64,000 nucleotides of DNA from Episyrphus balteatus (Eukaryota; Arthropoda; Insecta; Diptera; Syrphidae): contig NC_079136.1 in assembly GCF_945859705.1 (NCBI RefSeq), positions 89,961,120 through 90,025,119 of the forward strand. The letters are read 5' to 3'. The notes under the pieces are model-generated. The model saw only the letters and a list, made by a program, of their open reading frames with translations. It was not told where the DNA came from and searched no databases. This document shows, in pieces, positions 12,296 to 24,669 of the stretch (its first letter is position 1; the number at the start of each line of letters is the position of its first letter). The position numbers and the translations under genes were made by a program.

Positions 12296-13789
12296 CTTGC
12301 TCTATAGGGCAAGTATTGGTTTCGTGTCGAAAAAAAAAAATTGAGGTTTTAATCAAAACCAACATTACGATGATGGAGAATTCCGAAAAAGTGGGTCCCG
12401 CAATTCCGTCCGTGCGTCTGTGCGTCTGTGCGTCTGTACGGTTGTGCGTCCATCTGTACACATTTCCACAGCCTAAACGGGTGGACGGATTTTCTTCAAA
12501 TTTGATACAGATGATTTTTATGGAATTCTGAAAGTTGTTTTTTTTTGAAGTGAAAACTTCTTTAGTATCGTAGTGATTTGAAACAAGATGAAACGAAAAC
12601 GCGACACGACTTCAACTTGTTATAACTTTTTTGTTTTAATAGATAGATGAATGAAATTTGTCCTGTTGATAGGTAATCAAATAAATTATAATTGTACAAA
12701 ATTTCAATTAATTTCATATTCAAAATTCGGAGATAACGGTAAAAAGATGTTCTTTTCCAACACACGTTATATCTTTTGACCTAGTGAACATACAAATTTG
12801 GTTTAACTTTAATACGCATGCTGATAACATAACCTTTTATTTGATATATCACACAAAACGTTACGTGCTCTACAAGTTACACAATCTTAAATTGAAAAAA
12901 ATTTAAAAATACCTCAAAACACCTGTGGAGATCTGTTGGCGATGACCACCTACCAGTGTAGGAAGTACCGTAATCTCAGTGTCGAATTCGACATAGTTGA
13001 CTTTAAAAAATTCTAACTTCTCTTGTAGACATCTTTGAAATAAGATTTATGCATCCTTTTACAAGGTGAAACAATAAGCTTTCACATGGTATAAAATTTT
13101 TTATAGGTTGTCAAACAAAAAAATTGATTTAATAGCATGAGAACATAAAAATAAATGTTTTTTTTTTGCTTTTTGGATGAAATTTCATCGAGTTTAAAAA
13201 ATTCTAGTTCTTTTTGTAGATGTCTCATAGACTTGATCGATATATATATTTTGAGCTAAAACAATAAGCTTTCAGATGGTGTAAACATTTTTATAGGTTG
13301 TTAGGTAAAAAATGCATTTAATAGCGTGAGAAGATAAAAATATGTGTTTTTTCGCTTTTTTTTTTATGGAAATTGATCGAGTTCAAAAAATTCTAGCTCT
13401 TTTTGTAGATGTCTCATAGACCTGATCGATATATATATTTTGAGCTAAGACAACAAGCTTTCAGATGATATAAAATTTATATAAATTGTCATATAAAAAC
13501 ATGGATTTGAAGGTGATAGAATAAAAATAGGTAGATTTTTTCTATTTTATTTTTTTTTGAAAGAAAAATGATTTTTTAAGGTTTCACTTCTACCACGTGT
13601 TAATTGCACACATGATTTTTTTTTGTTTTTTTATATCTCGTTTAGAACGTATACCTCCCATACAAAAAAATACGATATTACGAATTTCTCGAAAATGGCT
13701 CTAACGATTTTGATTAAACTTTGTATACGTAATATTTAAAGCAGTGGCAATAAAACTGCATTTTTATTTTTCTCAAAAAAGTCAAATAA
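12296..13789 (+). mobile_element. Family E copy 1 (DINE-1/HINE-like with central tandem repeats)
   Basis: The head ACTTGCTCTATAGGGCAAGT is close to the family A head and to the complement of the family A tail (ACTTGCTCTTA). The block TTACGATGATGGAGAA and the AAAAAGTGGGTCCCGCAATT region follow, then a degenerate GTCT/GTGC microsatellite (12405-12450) and GCCTAAACGGGTGGACGGAT. Three tandem units fill 13004-13560, and a hairpin-like CACGTGT...ACACATG block lies at 13594-13614. The last 170 bp resemble a family A body (GGCTCTAACGATTTTGAT). The large palindrome starts immediately afterwards, so E may continue beyond it at 16121. Confidence 0.75.
13004..13560 (+). repeat. Three tandem units of about 175-191 bp in family E copy 1
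   Basis: Units begin with AAAAAATTCTARYTCT at about 13004, 13195 and 13384. Each contains TTGTAGAYRTCT, a GAGCTAARACAAYAAGCTTTC-like block and a GATAGAATAAAAATA-like block. Units 2 and 3 are much closer to each other than to unit 1. Unit length and position match the central tandem repeats described for DINE-1 elements. This is an architectural comparison, not an alignment. Confidence 0.8.
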
Positions 13790-16120
13790 GAGTCATTCCA
13801 TATGAAATCAACAAATATGGTGTGCGGCATGATTTTTAATTTTAATAAAAAAAATTGAGGACAATCTTTGAGGTACTAGAAACAATAAACCACCACTATT
13901 TATTTTTTTGACTGTTTAGTTTCTGACCAATACCCATCCGAAGTCGAAAATTCGATCAATTTCACACTGGTGCATAACGGTTGTAGCTTTTTACTTATAA
14001 TAGGCATTGAAATGGTTGATACTTTTTTTGATAGGGTAGTGTATGTGTATTTCATGTAAAAATATAAAACTAATCCAGAGCAATTTGAAACAAAATGGTT
14101 GCCATCTGAAATATTCAAAATTTGTCTTCAATTTTACGATTTTCACCTGCGCCCTGCGTTAATACGGTTACAAATTCAGGATTAATTTTTTTTTTGAATT
14201 TAAGTATGAACCCTTGCAATACCACGAAATAATTATCAATGCCCTAGAATAATGTCTTCTAAGAAAAAACAAAATTTGAAAATGCATGTTTTTGAAAAAT
14301 GCTCAACTTTGGCCTCAAAAAAACCGATGTGGTTCCAAAAATTAAAATTTGATATTTTCAGTAAATATAGTATAAATCTTTGTGAATCGTGGTGACTAAG
14401 TGTCATTTTGTTATTTTCAGTTTTTTAGGTAATATGATTTTATTAAAGTAGTACTTTACAAAATAAAATAAAATAGTTAATAGTCCAGTCAAAAAAGGGT
14501 TTAACCTTGAAATGAAATTTTCTTTACTCAATATCTTCGTTTTGCCATTCTATAACTTACCTCAAAAGTCTAGAAAAATCTCATGTCCCAAGCAGCGATT
14601 TTCAAGGGCAAATCGTGAAATGGAGATTTTCAAAACTAGCGATAATAGACAATGGTTTTATATACACATATGATACATGACTCCGAGGTATTTTTTAATG
14701 GTGATTCCAAAAAATCTAAAATCAAAGCAATCTGACGTCTTTCAAAAAAGTTATACTTCTTTTTCATCAGTCAACCCATATTATTTTTTTTAATCTGCAC
14801 CTATTTTAGTTTAATCTGGAAAAGTAGGACTTGCGGACATGAGATTTTTGACATAAGTTATAGAATATCCAAACAAAGATAGAAACCAAAAAAATACCCT
14901 ATTAGCACTTTTTCAAAGATAGTACAGGATGTTTTTTAGTGCATGTCCTAAAATGTTCGACTTTCTAAAAAAATAGAATTTTTTCATAGATGTATATGTT
15001 TTTTCATTGTATTGTTTTGATTCTTAATGATAATGGATATGTAAACCTTCATTCAAAATTTGGTTACCCTGCCATAGCTTTTAAAGGTTTTTAGGTAGTA
15101 AGTTTGCACCTGTTATATTAATATGTGTTGACAGATGAAAAAGAGGTATAACTTTTTTGAAAGACGTCAGATTGCTTTGAATTAAGATTTTTTGGAATCA
15201 CCATTAAAAAATACCTCGGAGTCATGTATCATATGTGTATATAAAACCATTGTCTATTATCGCTAGTTTTGAAAATCTCCATTTCACGATTTGCCCTTGA
15301 AAATCGCTGCTTGGGACATGAGATTTTTCTAGACTTTTGAGGTAAGTTATAGAATGGCAAAACGAAGATATTGAGTAAACAAAATTTCATTTCAAGGTTA
15401 AACCCTTTTTTGACTGGACTATTAACTATTTTATTTTATTTTGTAAAGTACTACTTTAATAAAATCATATTACCTAAAAAACTGAAAATAACAAAATGAC
15501 ACTTAGTCAATACGATTCACAAAGATTTATACTATATTTACTGAAAATATCAAATTTTAATTTTTGGAACCACATCGGTTTTTTTGAGGCCAAAGTTGAG
15601 CATTTTTCAAAAACATGCATTTTCAAATTTTGTTTTTTCTTAGAAGACATTATTCTAGGGCATTGATAATTATTTCGTGGTATTGCAAGGGTTCATACTT
15701 AAATTCAAAAAAAAATTAATCCTGAATTTGTAACCGTATTAACGCAGGGCGCAGGTGAAAATCGTAAAATTGAAGACAAATTTTGAATATTTCAGATGGC
15801 AACCATTTTGTTTCAAATTGCTCTGGATTAGTTTTATATTTTTACATGAAATACACATACACTACCCTATCAAAAAAAGTATCAACCATTTCAATGCCTA
15901 TTATAAGTAAAAAGCTACAACCGTTATGCACCAGTGTGAAATTGATCGAATTTTCGACTTCGGATGGGTATTGGTCAGAAACTAAACAGTCAAAAAAATA
16001 AATAGTGGTGGTTTATTGTTTCTAGTACCTCAAAGATTGTCCTCAATTTTTTTTATTAAAATTAAAAATCATGCCGCACACATTTTGGCTCCAATTTGTT
16101 GATTTCATATGGAATGACTC
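13790..16120. mobile_element. 2.33-kb near-perfect palindrome (foldback element D copy 1)
   Basis: The left arm is 13790 to about 14786 and the right arm about 15112-16120, in inverted orientation. They surround a loop of about 325 bp. The arms are nearly identical: a 72-codon ORF on the minus strand at 13900-14118 recurs letter for letter on the plus strand at 15783-16001. I saw only scattered differences, such as an extra 13-bp stretch near 16083-16095 and two or three bases near 14392/15510. The inner part (14481-15424, beginning CCAGTCAAAAAAGGG) is related to the palindrome at 51585. The outer 690 bp of each arm is not found there. The repeated ORF is not evidence of coding, because it is the same DNA read twice. 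Confidence 0.9.
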
Positions 16121-18600
16121 ATAACAAAAAAAATTTTTTTTCATCTAACAAAGTTTTGCCGTAAATGTCGGCTCTTCCCCAATATCAATTTTTTTTAAAT
16201 TTAGATCCAGCTTTTAAAATCTACAAGTAGACTAACATAAAAGTGCTTTGAACTGCAAGAGCATTTATTTTTATTCAAAATTGAGGCTTAAATAAGCATT
16301 GAAATAGAATTTTCTTTTTTTTTAAATCTTAATCATGCGAAGCCGTAGTGTGAAGCAGTAAAGTGGGAGAGCTGTGATCCCATTCTAGATCATGACTGTC
16401 GTCGACAATGGAGAAGAAGAAGTTAAAAATTTTGCTAATTTTATAGATTAAAAAATGCCGCACGAAATTCATAAATGATAACAATATTTCTGTAAGTGAA
16501 TAATAATTAGAAAAAGCCTTATCGGTAACGGACAAAACGATAACTGATTCTTTTTCCTTCCAAATCTAACTTTCACTTAGGAGTGATGATTTTTGATAAG
16601 TTCAAAATATCTATTTATTTGCATATACTTGCAGAAACCTAATAAATTTTCCTAAACCAAACTATGTACCTATACGTTTCTATTTCTATATGTTTTCTTT
16701 CCCTGTTTTCAAACTCAGCCAAAGTATTAATCTATCAACTAGGATTTTCAAAATATAAGGCTGACATCAAAGAAGTCTTAAATATCATAAAAGCGTTGAG
16801 TTTATTGTCAATCAAATTATAAACCGAACCCTTTAACTCATAGCTTGTTTAAATCCTTTACAGACAAACAGATTTACAGGACCAACTTTTTCGCTTTCGT
16901 ATCATCTATTAAACTTTCAAGCTAAAGTGTTTTTGTGAGCGCTTTAGTTTTTCTTACACTGATGGTATGAAGCTATAACGAAACCTTACCTACTCTAAGT
17001 CAAAAACAAAAACCGGCATGGAATGTAATTTCCTGTATGAGCAGTTAAGTTAATCCGTGAGCCATATAGTAAAAGCACTAAAATTAACAACAGTTACAGT
17101 ATCAGTAAGCATTTCTGGTGACTTTCAGGTGCTCGCACATTTATGATTTTGTTGTTTGCATGGTTTTATACGAACACAATAAACTTTGAAAACTTACTTT
17201 AGCTCATAAATTCAGAAAAAAGAAAACGACCACAGATGTGCGCTTTATTTTATCAACACAGTTTTTAAACTGCAAAGGAACAACTGAACATGTTTCAAAA
17301 ATAAAAACGAAAAATAAAAAAAATAAAAAATTGAAAAAATAAAACAAAAAACAAAAAAAAAGCTGAGCAACCGTGAAAAGAAAACAGACAAACAAAAAAA
17401 TATATAATATATAAATAAAATTCTAGAAGTAGGGCACTTGGCAGGACTCTGTGCATTTTCTCACTCTAGTTATGTAGGTACGACTCCATATTATATATAC
17501 GACAACAACGATGACGACAACGACGACGAGTATAATATTTCTGACAATTGTATTGTGGAGTTGTTTCACTTGCATATTGTTAGGTGTAGTTCCATTTTAT
17601 TATATCCATGTTGCACTTAAATCCCAGACAACACGGCTTAGGGAGGTATTTTATTATCGTTGTCAGAATTTTGTTTTCTTTTTTTTTTTTTTTTTAAATT
17701 TCATTTTTTTTTTACTCTGTTGTTTTTAATATTTCTTAATTGGAGACAATTTAGATAACTAAAAGTTTCAATGAAAATTAAAAAAATAGCAGATGCATAC
17801 AGGTATTTTGTTTGAAGACAAAAAAAACCTTAGCAATTCTAATATGCAAAATGTTTTTGACAGTTGACAATGCATGAGTGATTTTTTTGCAAACTATAAC
17901 ATGTATGCAGTATGCCTGTCTCAGATTTCTACGTTTTATAGGTACATTCAATTCTTAACTGGCTGGAGTTTGGTAGAATAATTTTTTTAAAAAGTCCGCA
18001 AAGTAGGAACAGTAAATTTCATTTAGAATTTTAATACGAATTCAGTTTAGTATTTTTTTTTTTCTTCCTCGATTAGTCTAGTAGATTTACCTACATTGCT
18101 TGGCTTGAAAAGTAGTCGTTGCCTTTACGAAAGGGTGTTTCTAATCCACTGTCATTTACATCTTCCTAGAAAATATTCAATGGGTTCCGACCCGTTTTCT
18201 GAAAAAGTTCTTCGTTGATTAGGTAGTATACCATTGTGCCAAAAAATTCTTTTGAAGACAACAATCTTACTAATGTTTGAAGCTTCTTTGTGACAGTTGA
18301 TGTAACGTTCCAAATACAGCCGATTTTTAAAGTTATTTCAAAAATTCCCAAGTAAACAATCAAAATTTTATTGATACGAATTTGAACCCAAACTTTAGAA
18401 CTTGGTACACTTTTACATCTCAGTACTTTTTGTGCCAGCATGATTTCAATATAGGAGAACTTGGCTCCTTTTTTAACAGTAATGTTTTTGTTGTGATTTC
18501 ACTACTTTTTGCAAGGTATGGCTGTAGAATTGAAAATCTCTATATTTGATGAAAATTCAGTGAAAATGGGCGGTTTCCACGTCCCGTGGCTGAAATTCTC
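16121..18600. other. AT-rich intervening sequence, nothing recognised
   Basis: The first 100-150 bp may be the tail of family E displaced by the palindrome. A GAC/GAT trinucleotide run lies at 17504-17530 and a long A-rich stretch at 17275-17420. No splice-supported ORF. Confidence 0.45.
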
Positions 18601-18960
18601 AAATTTTAAATTTTTTCCTTTGTAGGTATACACCACAAGTCCTATCACCGTGTAAAATGTCAGGTTTCTACGTTAACGGGAAGTTCTAATTTTTGATGAT
18701 CTGTTATTGAGTGAGTGAGTGAGTGATTCAGTCAGTCAGTTACGGTTTTTGCGATTTTTGAAGCCCTATATCTCAGAAACTACTCATTGTAAAAGGCTGA
18801 AATTTTGTTAGGAGTTTGGTTTTGACAAGCTCAATAAATGTAGCGAGTTTGAAATTTCTAGCATCTTTGGTGTGGAAGTTAGAGGGGGGTCGAAAATGGC
18901 CTGAGTTGTTTCCTGTAAATAAGGGTGAAGTGCCAAAGTTGCTAGAGAACTTGGCTGGGC
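18601..18960. repeat. Possible dispersed repeat with GTGA microsatellite
   Basis: A (GTGA)n run at about 18711-18726 leads into CAGTCAGTCAGTTACGG and a text (ATATCTCAGAAACTACTCAT) typical in style of high-copy insect repeats, similar in layout to family A heads. There is no second copy in this window, so its repeat status is inferred only from texture. Confidence 0.3.
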
Positions 18961-20822
18961 ACTACCGTGCCCCTTGATTTGCAGCAAGATTTCGACGAAC
19001 CAATTTTCTTCCTCGTACGGGACGTTGTTTTGACATTGTCAGTTTGATCATGGGTCTAAGTTTACTTTTTCAGTGAATGATCAAAGTTATCAGTTTGCAA
19101 TTAGAAAACGCTTAACTTGATTTTTCCCTCATAAATCTTTGATTTGTACACTTTGCCTCTACCAATTAAAACATCAACACCTTTGAACTTAAACCAAGAA
19201 AAGAAGACATCTTTTTCGGAGAAACACAAAATGGTTCAATGTATGCACAGTATCAATACAGAACCAACGAAAATTAATTTTCCAAAAGTTGTCACACCTT
19301 AAATTGACAAAGGTCATCGTAGTTCGCGAAAAAAATGCCCAAATGTTTTTCATTTGAATTCTAATTTCTTGTCCTTATTGAAAATTATTAAAATCGAATC
19401 AAAGGTTAGTTAAAAATGAAAGGCACAAGAAAGATACGTGCATAACTTTGTCAACAAAGAACGCCGAGTTTTTTTTTTCAAGAAAAAAAAAAAAAAAATA
19501 AAAAGAACTATCAAAGATAGGTATATACCAAGTTTTGTATTCGTCCTCTTTATCCGCAATTACCCCCTCAATTTTGTGTTCATTTTTCATTTTTTCAATT
19601 CATTCGATTTTTGATCCAAATTCTTCGAGTATAAACTCAAATCATGAAAGTGTCGTCCTTTCTTTTTTATCCTCTCTCCAACAGAATTTAGTTTTTTTTT
19701 TTTCTCTCTTAGTATATTTTGACATTTTGTTTGCTTGAACAATGAACCGGGATTCAAACTTCTCCGAATAACTCCCGCATCTAACGCAAACATACAAAAA
19801 TATTTAAAGCGAACATTATAGAGATGAACATAGGTACATACAAACATATACATACAACATACATACATATCTATTCATTTGAATTGAAATTTCAGTTCGA
19901 GTTTGAGTTTCCATTGTCATCTAGCTTTTTCGGCCTCATCTGTGTGTAAGGAGAATTTTTGAATGTATGTCAGTGTCATGTTTTTTTTTAAGTTTTTTTT
20001 TTTTTCTTTGCTGGGTTCTTTTAAAGGACGACAAGAAGGACAACATTTAAAATAATCTACAATCGAAGAGAATATCTCTTTTTCTTGGCTTTAGCATTTC
20101 TGTCAATCGGATCCGGATGCTATTATTGACGTAGGACGTAAAGGGAAAAAGTCAGAAACGATGATCGGAACCAACTTTTCTCTGGTCTTTATTTTTTTTT
20201 TTTCATTTTTCTTCTTCAACTTAGAAAATGAATTTTTGTAGTTTGCAGACATGTATGTACATATTTTTCAGAGGTTGTTCAGATTTTAAAAATCCATCTG
20301 GATTTAATGTTGAATTTGCTGTTTGTAGGTATTTGTATTGCTGGGGTAAAACGTTTAGATTTGAAAACTTTAAATGACAGAATGATTTATAACCACGTTT
20401 AAACAGGGTGTTTCGTAAGAACATAGGGAAAATTTAAGGGGTTATTCTTAAGGGGGGAAATCCCTCTGGACGACAGCTTTTTCAATAATTTTGTTTGGAA
20501 AACCGAAAGCATTTATTACAATTTGGGAAAGTACCTATATGATATTATTGACATTATGAAGTATTGATACAATTTTTTTTAAGTAAAAAAAAAAAAAAAA
20601 AATGGCGGCTTTTCAGCTCTTTAAAGTTGACGCCTCGAGTTTGCGCCGTGCAATGCCCTGTTCCAAAAAATTATTTATAATCAAAAAAGTAAATTTTTTA
20701 AAATAAAATATATTTATACGCATTGCATAAACCTAACTTTACTAAAAACAAGTGTAAAATAAAAATTAGAGACCAAAAAAACGAAAAAACACAATGTTTC
20801 TTTATAAACAAACTATTAAAAA
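18961..20822. other. AT-rich intervening sequence with an ATAC/ACAT simple repeat
   Basis: A TACATACA-type simple repeat sits at about 19830-19872. At 20406 the text CAGGGTGTTTCG faces an inverted GCCCTG at 20656, which could be ends of a small element, but no duplication is visible. No coding signal. Confidence 0.4.
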
Positions 20823-21665
20823 TAAATTGCCCGACTGGGGTCGCACGTACTTGCTCTTATGGTAAAAGTTACTCTAATGTTAAAGTTTTTTATTGAACAA
20901 AATTAGGGAAAATTTGACATTTTCACGGAATTTCGTTAGTGGTACAAAAAAAATAAAATCCGTTTTTATAAATAATAAAATACCGTTTTAAATGATCTTT
21001 TACAAAAAACAAAGTATGCCATTTTATTTCTAGTATAAAAAGGAATTTTTAGAAAAAAATTTTCGAAAATCGTTGGAGCCGTTTTTTAAAAAAATAATTT
21101 TTTATATATAAAAATTTTCTAACATTTTTCAAAAAAAAAGTTGATATGCAATTTTGAATAAATAATTAATTTACACATAAAAACAAAATTTCAAATTTTT
21201 TCACCAACTCGTTTCCAAAAAATTGATTTTTCAAAAAAAAATTTTGAAATATTTTTTAAAAATCCAAAAATGTGGTTTTTGAAAATTTTTTAATTTTTTT
21301 AAATAATGATTGATTAAACGTTTCTGTATTAAAAATTTGGTCGAAATTTGTTATGTCGTTTATGAGAAATTCATAAATCAAAAAAACCGTTCTATGGCAG
21401 GTACCGTTGATAACGGTACAAAAAATATTTTTTTTATTGTCAAAGAAGGCTCTTATCTGTAAAAGTAAGCAGAAAAATTTTAATCAAAATCGTTAGAGCC
21501 GTTTTTGAAATAAATCAACTTTTCTGTTTCCGTTATATGACAGGTACCGTTAGTTTTGGTCCTAAAAAAAAAACTTCAATTTCTCCTCTAGGGAATCACT
21601 CAAAACTGTTAACTACCAAGTTTAAAGAAAATCCCTTCAGTAGTTTAGGATGTAGCTCGAGGTTC

Positions 21666-21696
<31 letters not shown>

Positions 21697-21814
21697 ATTG
21701 CCGGACCCACTTTTTTGGCATTCTCCATCATCGTAATGTCATGTAAAATTGTTATCTCGAGTTCGATTTTTTTTACGAATCCTAAACTTGCCCTATAGTA
21801 CCTATATCGCAAGT
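20823..21814 (-). mobile_element. Family A copy 3 (DINE-1/HINE-like)
   Basis: Reverse-oriented copy. The tail hairpin (CGACTGGGGTCGCACG) is at 20832-20847, a short (CAGA)n/(CGGA) microsatellite lies at 21669-21695 and the ACTTGC head ends at 21814. It matches copies 1 and 4 in the ATAGGGCAAGTTTAGG head variant and in the body, whereas copies 2 and 5 share a different variant (ATATATCAAGTTATGCA). It has no coding capacity. Confidence 0.85.
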
Positions 21815-24244
21815 AAAAATATTTATTGTACAAATTTTGTTGAACTTTTAGGTTCATGCAATGGCCAGTAATCGAGTAATTTGCACTTTATTTCAAGTCG
21901 AAAGCTTCATTAGTTTTTGAGTTACGTTGCACGGCGGCGCGGAAAAAAACGCGTTTCGAGAAAAATGCTTTTAAAGTTTTCGTTTTCGTACTATGGTAGG
22001 CTCGTAGCGCATGGATTTCGGGACTATTTAGGAACTTATGAGGCTTCATTTAAGGCTAAGAACACTGAAAATAGTTTCTTCGGTTGATAAATTAATTCAT
22101 TAGGGAAAAAAAAAATTAATGCAAAAATAGAAAATTCTTAAAAGATTTGTTCTACAGCAACGCTCAATCTGCAAAGTTGATACCACTCAAGTAACAATTT
22201 TCCTTCCATTAGGTCCATTTTTTTCGATTCTTCAAGTTATAGTTTGTATATGTATAGGTTTAGTTTGATGTCTGCTTACTTAAGTCAATCATCTCGAAAA
22301 AAAGAAGACTTTCTAGAAGTGTTTAAACCGTCTTAAGAAGCCTGTTTATACTTAAGGAATAAACTTCTTAAGGTTTTTGTTTTTAAGTAAAATGTTATTT
22401 CTTGTCATTGTGTTTGAGAAATCTTTTTTCATTGCTCAGATTTTAATTATTAAAGCGTGTTCCATGTTTTCTTTCATGATGAATTTTTAACAATTATTCC
22501 TATCTTCGTGAGAAAAGATATAGGCAACTTTGGGGCCAATTTTCTTAGAATTTTGTGTGATATGATAAACATAGTGTTTTATTAATTTGTTCTTATGAAT
22601 TAAAAAATAATTAACAAAGAAGTCTTTCTTAAATTTTCCAGAAAACCCATAGATTTTATAAAGCTTGGGAAAACTTATACCAGGTAAAATCTTTAAATCT
22701 TTTTTTTTTCTTCAATTTAGAAAGGATAAGAATACAAAATTTATTTTTGTTGTTAAGATCAACTTTTCAACGGTTACCACACTGCTAACTGGTTCAGTGA
22801 GTCACATTTTTTCATGCATTCCGTGTTCATCGATTTATAAGACGTTACATGTAAAAAAAAAACATATTACTAAATACTAAAATGTTTGTGCTTTTGTAAC
22901 TCTTCAGTAAGGACAAAATAAAGAATTTACCTTTTCCATAATAATATGAATTACGAGTTGATAGATTTTCTTCTTCTTTATCATTCTTTGAAACTAGAAA
23001 CCTACAAATTTTTTTTTATTAAAATTCTGAATACCGAAAGGATTTCAACAAACGCTTCTCAAGCTGGTTTCAATTATATTATCCCTCTGTCAATTTTTAA
23101 ATGTGATATTCATTTTATTTTCCTCATGCTTCTAATTCAATTCCTAGAATTTCAGTCATTTTTATCCGAAAGATAAAAACATGCCTTTAAATTCTGCTTT
23201 AAAATAAAAATATTCTTGTTCTTAATTTCATAATGGTAACTAATTTTTATATAATATGCAAGAAACTGTATATAAAATTGTATATTCTTTGCGTTTGATA
23301 TTCAAAATGTTGTTAGCGACACAACCACTTTAGACTGAAAGCTAAGTGATTGACTTACAATTGGGCTCAATGAACTAGATAATCCTTTCAAATCCATCGA
23401 CTTGAGCGAGAATCATGAAATAGATTTGCGGTACACCATCATCACTTCCATAGTCCCCACAGAGCAAATACACCACAATACTACTACATCACAAAGACGA
23501 GATCTGATATGGGTTATGGGAAGGTTGTTTGTGTGATAATAATAATATATACCCAAGCTTTAACAATGAAGCTGTAATATTATTTATTTCAAGGACAGGT
23601 GACTGGGAGATTTTGATCATAATTAAGAGGGATAGCTTAGAAGCAAAAAAAAATGTGTGTGTCCTTTTTTCATAACCCATTTTTTTTAAGCTGATTATTT
23701 TTTTTTTTTCATTGGGTATAAAGTTAAAAATACATAAATTCTAAACCTTTTTGTATTAGAATAGCGGGTAGGTATATCGTGATAGGACACAAACAAAAAT
23801 AAGAATGAATGAAAAGAAAAGGAAACCAAGGACAACTTTTATGTGCTTGAGATATGGCCAACAAATAGGTGGCATTGTATTCTTCGAAATCGGGTTGGCT
23901 ATAACGTTTTTTTATAGGTAGTATAAAATGTCTTTGTTATTGATTCGGTTAGAATAGGTAGATAGGTACACATTTTTGTTTATCGTGTTAAAAATTTTTC
24001 TGTGCTATACATAAATATATAAAAAGATTCAAGCATGTTGGAAAAAAATCTATTTTTGGAAGTTAACAGGATGCGATCAATAAAAAATAAATGTGGTAGG
24101 TACGACAAAATCTTTTGCAAAATTAAAGTAAGCAAAATCATAAATTTTGAAAAAAAAAAAAATCAATTTGTTCCTATTAAAAAATTATTTCTAATTCAAT
24201 AATATTAAATAAATACCTTTGTAATATTATAATTTTGTTAGATC
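21815..24244. other. AT-rich intervening sequence, one short shared block
   Basis: The block TTCATCGATTTATAAGACG at about 22826-22845 recurs at 49671-49690, so some of this is dispersed repeat. The 23310-23530 part is less AT-rich and looks single-copy. No gene recognised. Confidence 0.4.
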
Positions 24245-24669
24245 TACACTGAACCAAATTCAGTAGTCATATTGATGAAAAAGCAAGTAAATTTGAAGAA
24301 AGGGTGATCAATATACGGTCAACACCTCCTATCCGTCACTTAGACGAATATATTCTTAGATTCAAGAAGTTCCGTCATTTTGAAGAAATGAATAAAATTT
24401 TTCGTAGCGGAGTAAAATCTACAAAACTTTGTCAAATTGACTAATATTCATCATTGTTTCATGAAATTTTGTGAATAATAGTTCTTCAATTAAACAAATA
24501 ATTCTTCATTTTAACTTACCCATTTCTTTATAATAAATTTTCTTCCAATTGACGGATCAAACTTTTTAAGTTGATGAAATTTATTCATTTGAACGTTTTT
24601 ATTTCTTTTAATTGAAGAAAAGTTGTTATTTTAACCTGCTTGTTTCTTCATTTTCATCTTCAATAAATA

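Noticed and set aside
13900..16001. Identical 72-codon ORFs on opposite strands
   Set aside because: They are the same DNA present twice as palindrome arms. Identity reflects DNA identity, not protein selection.
20406..20662. Possible small element between CAGGGTGTTTCG and an inverted GCCCTG
   Set aside because: The inverted match is only about 6 bp and there is no duplication of flanking bases.
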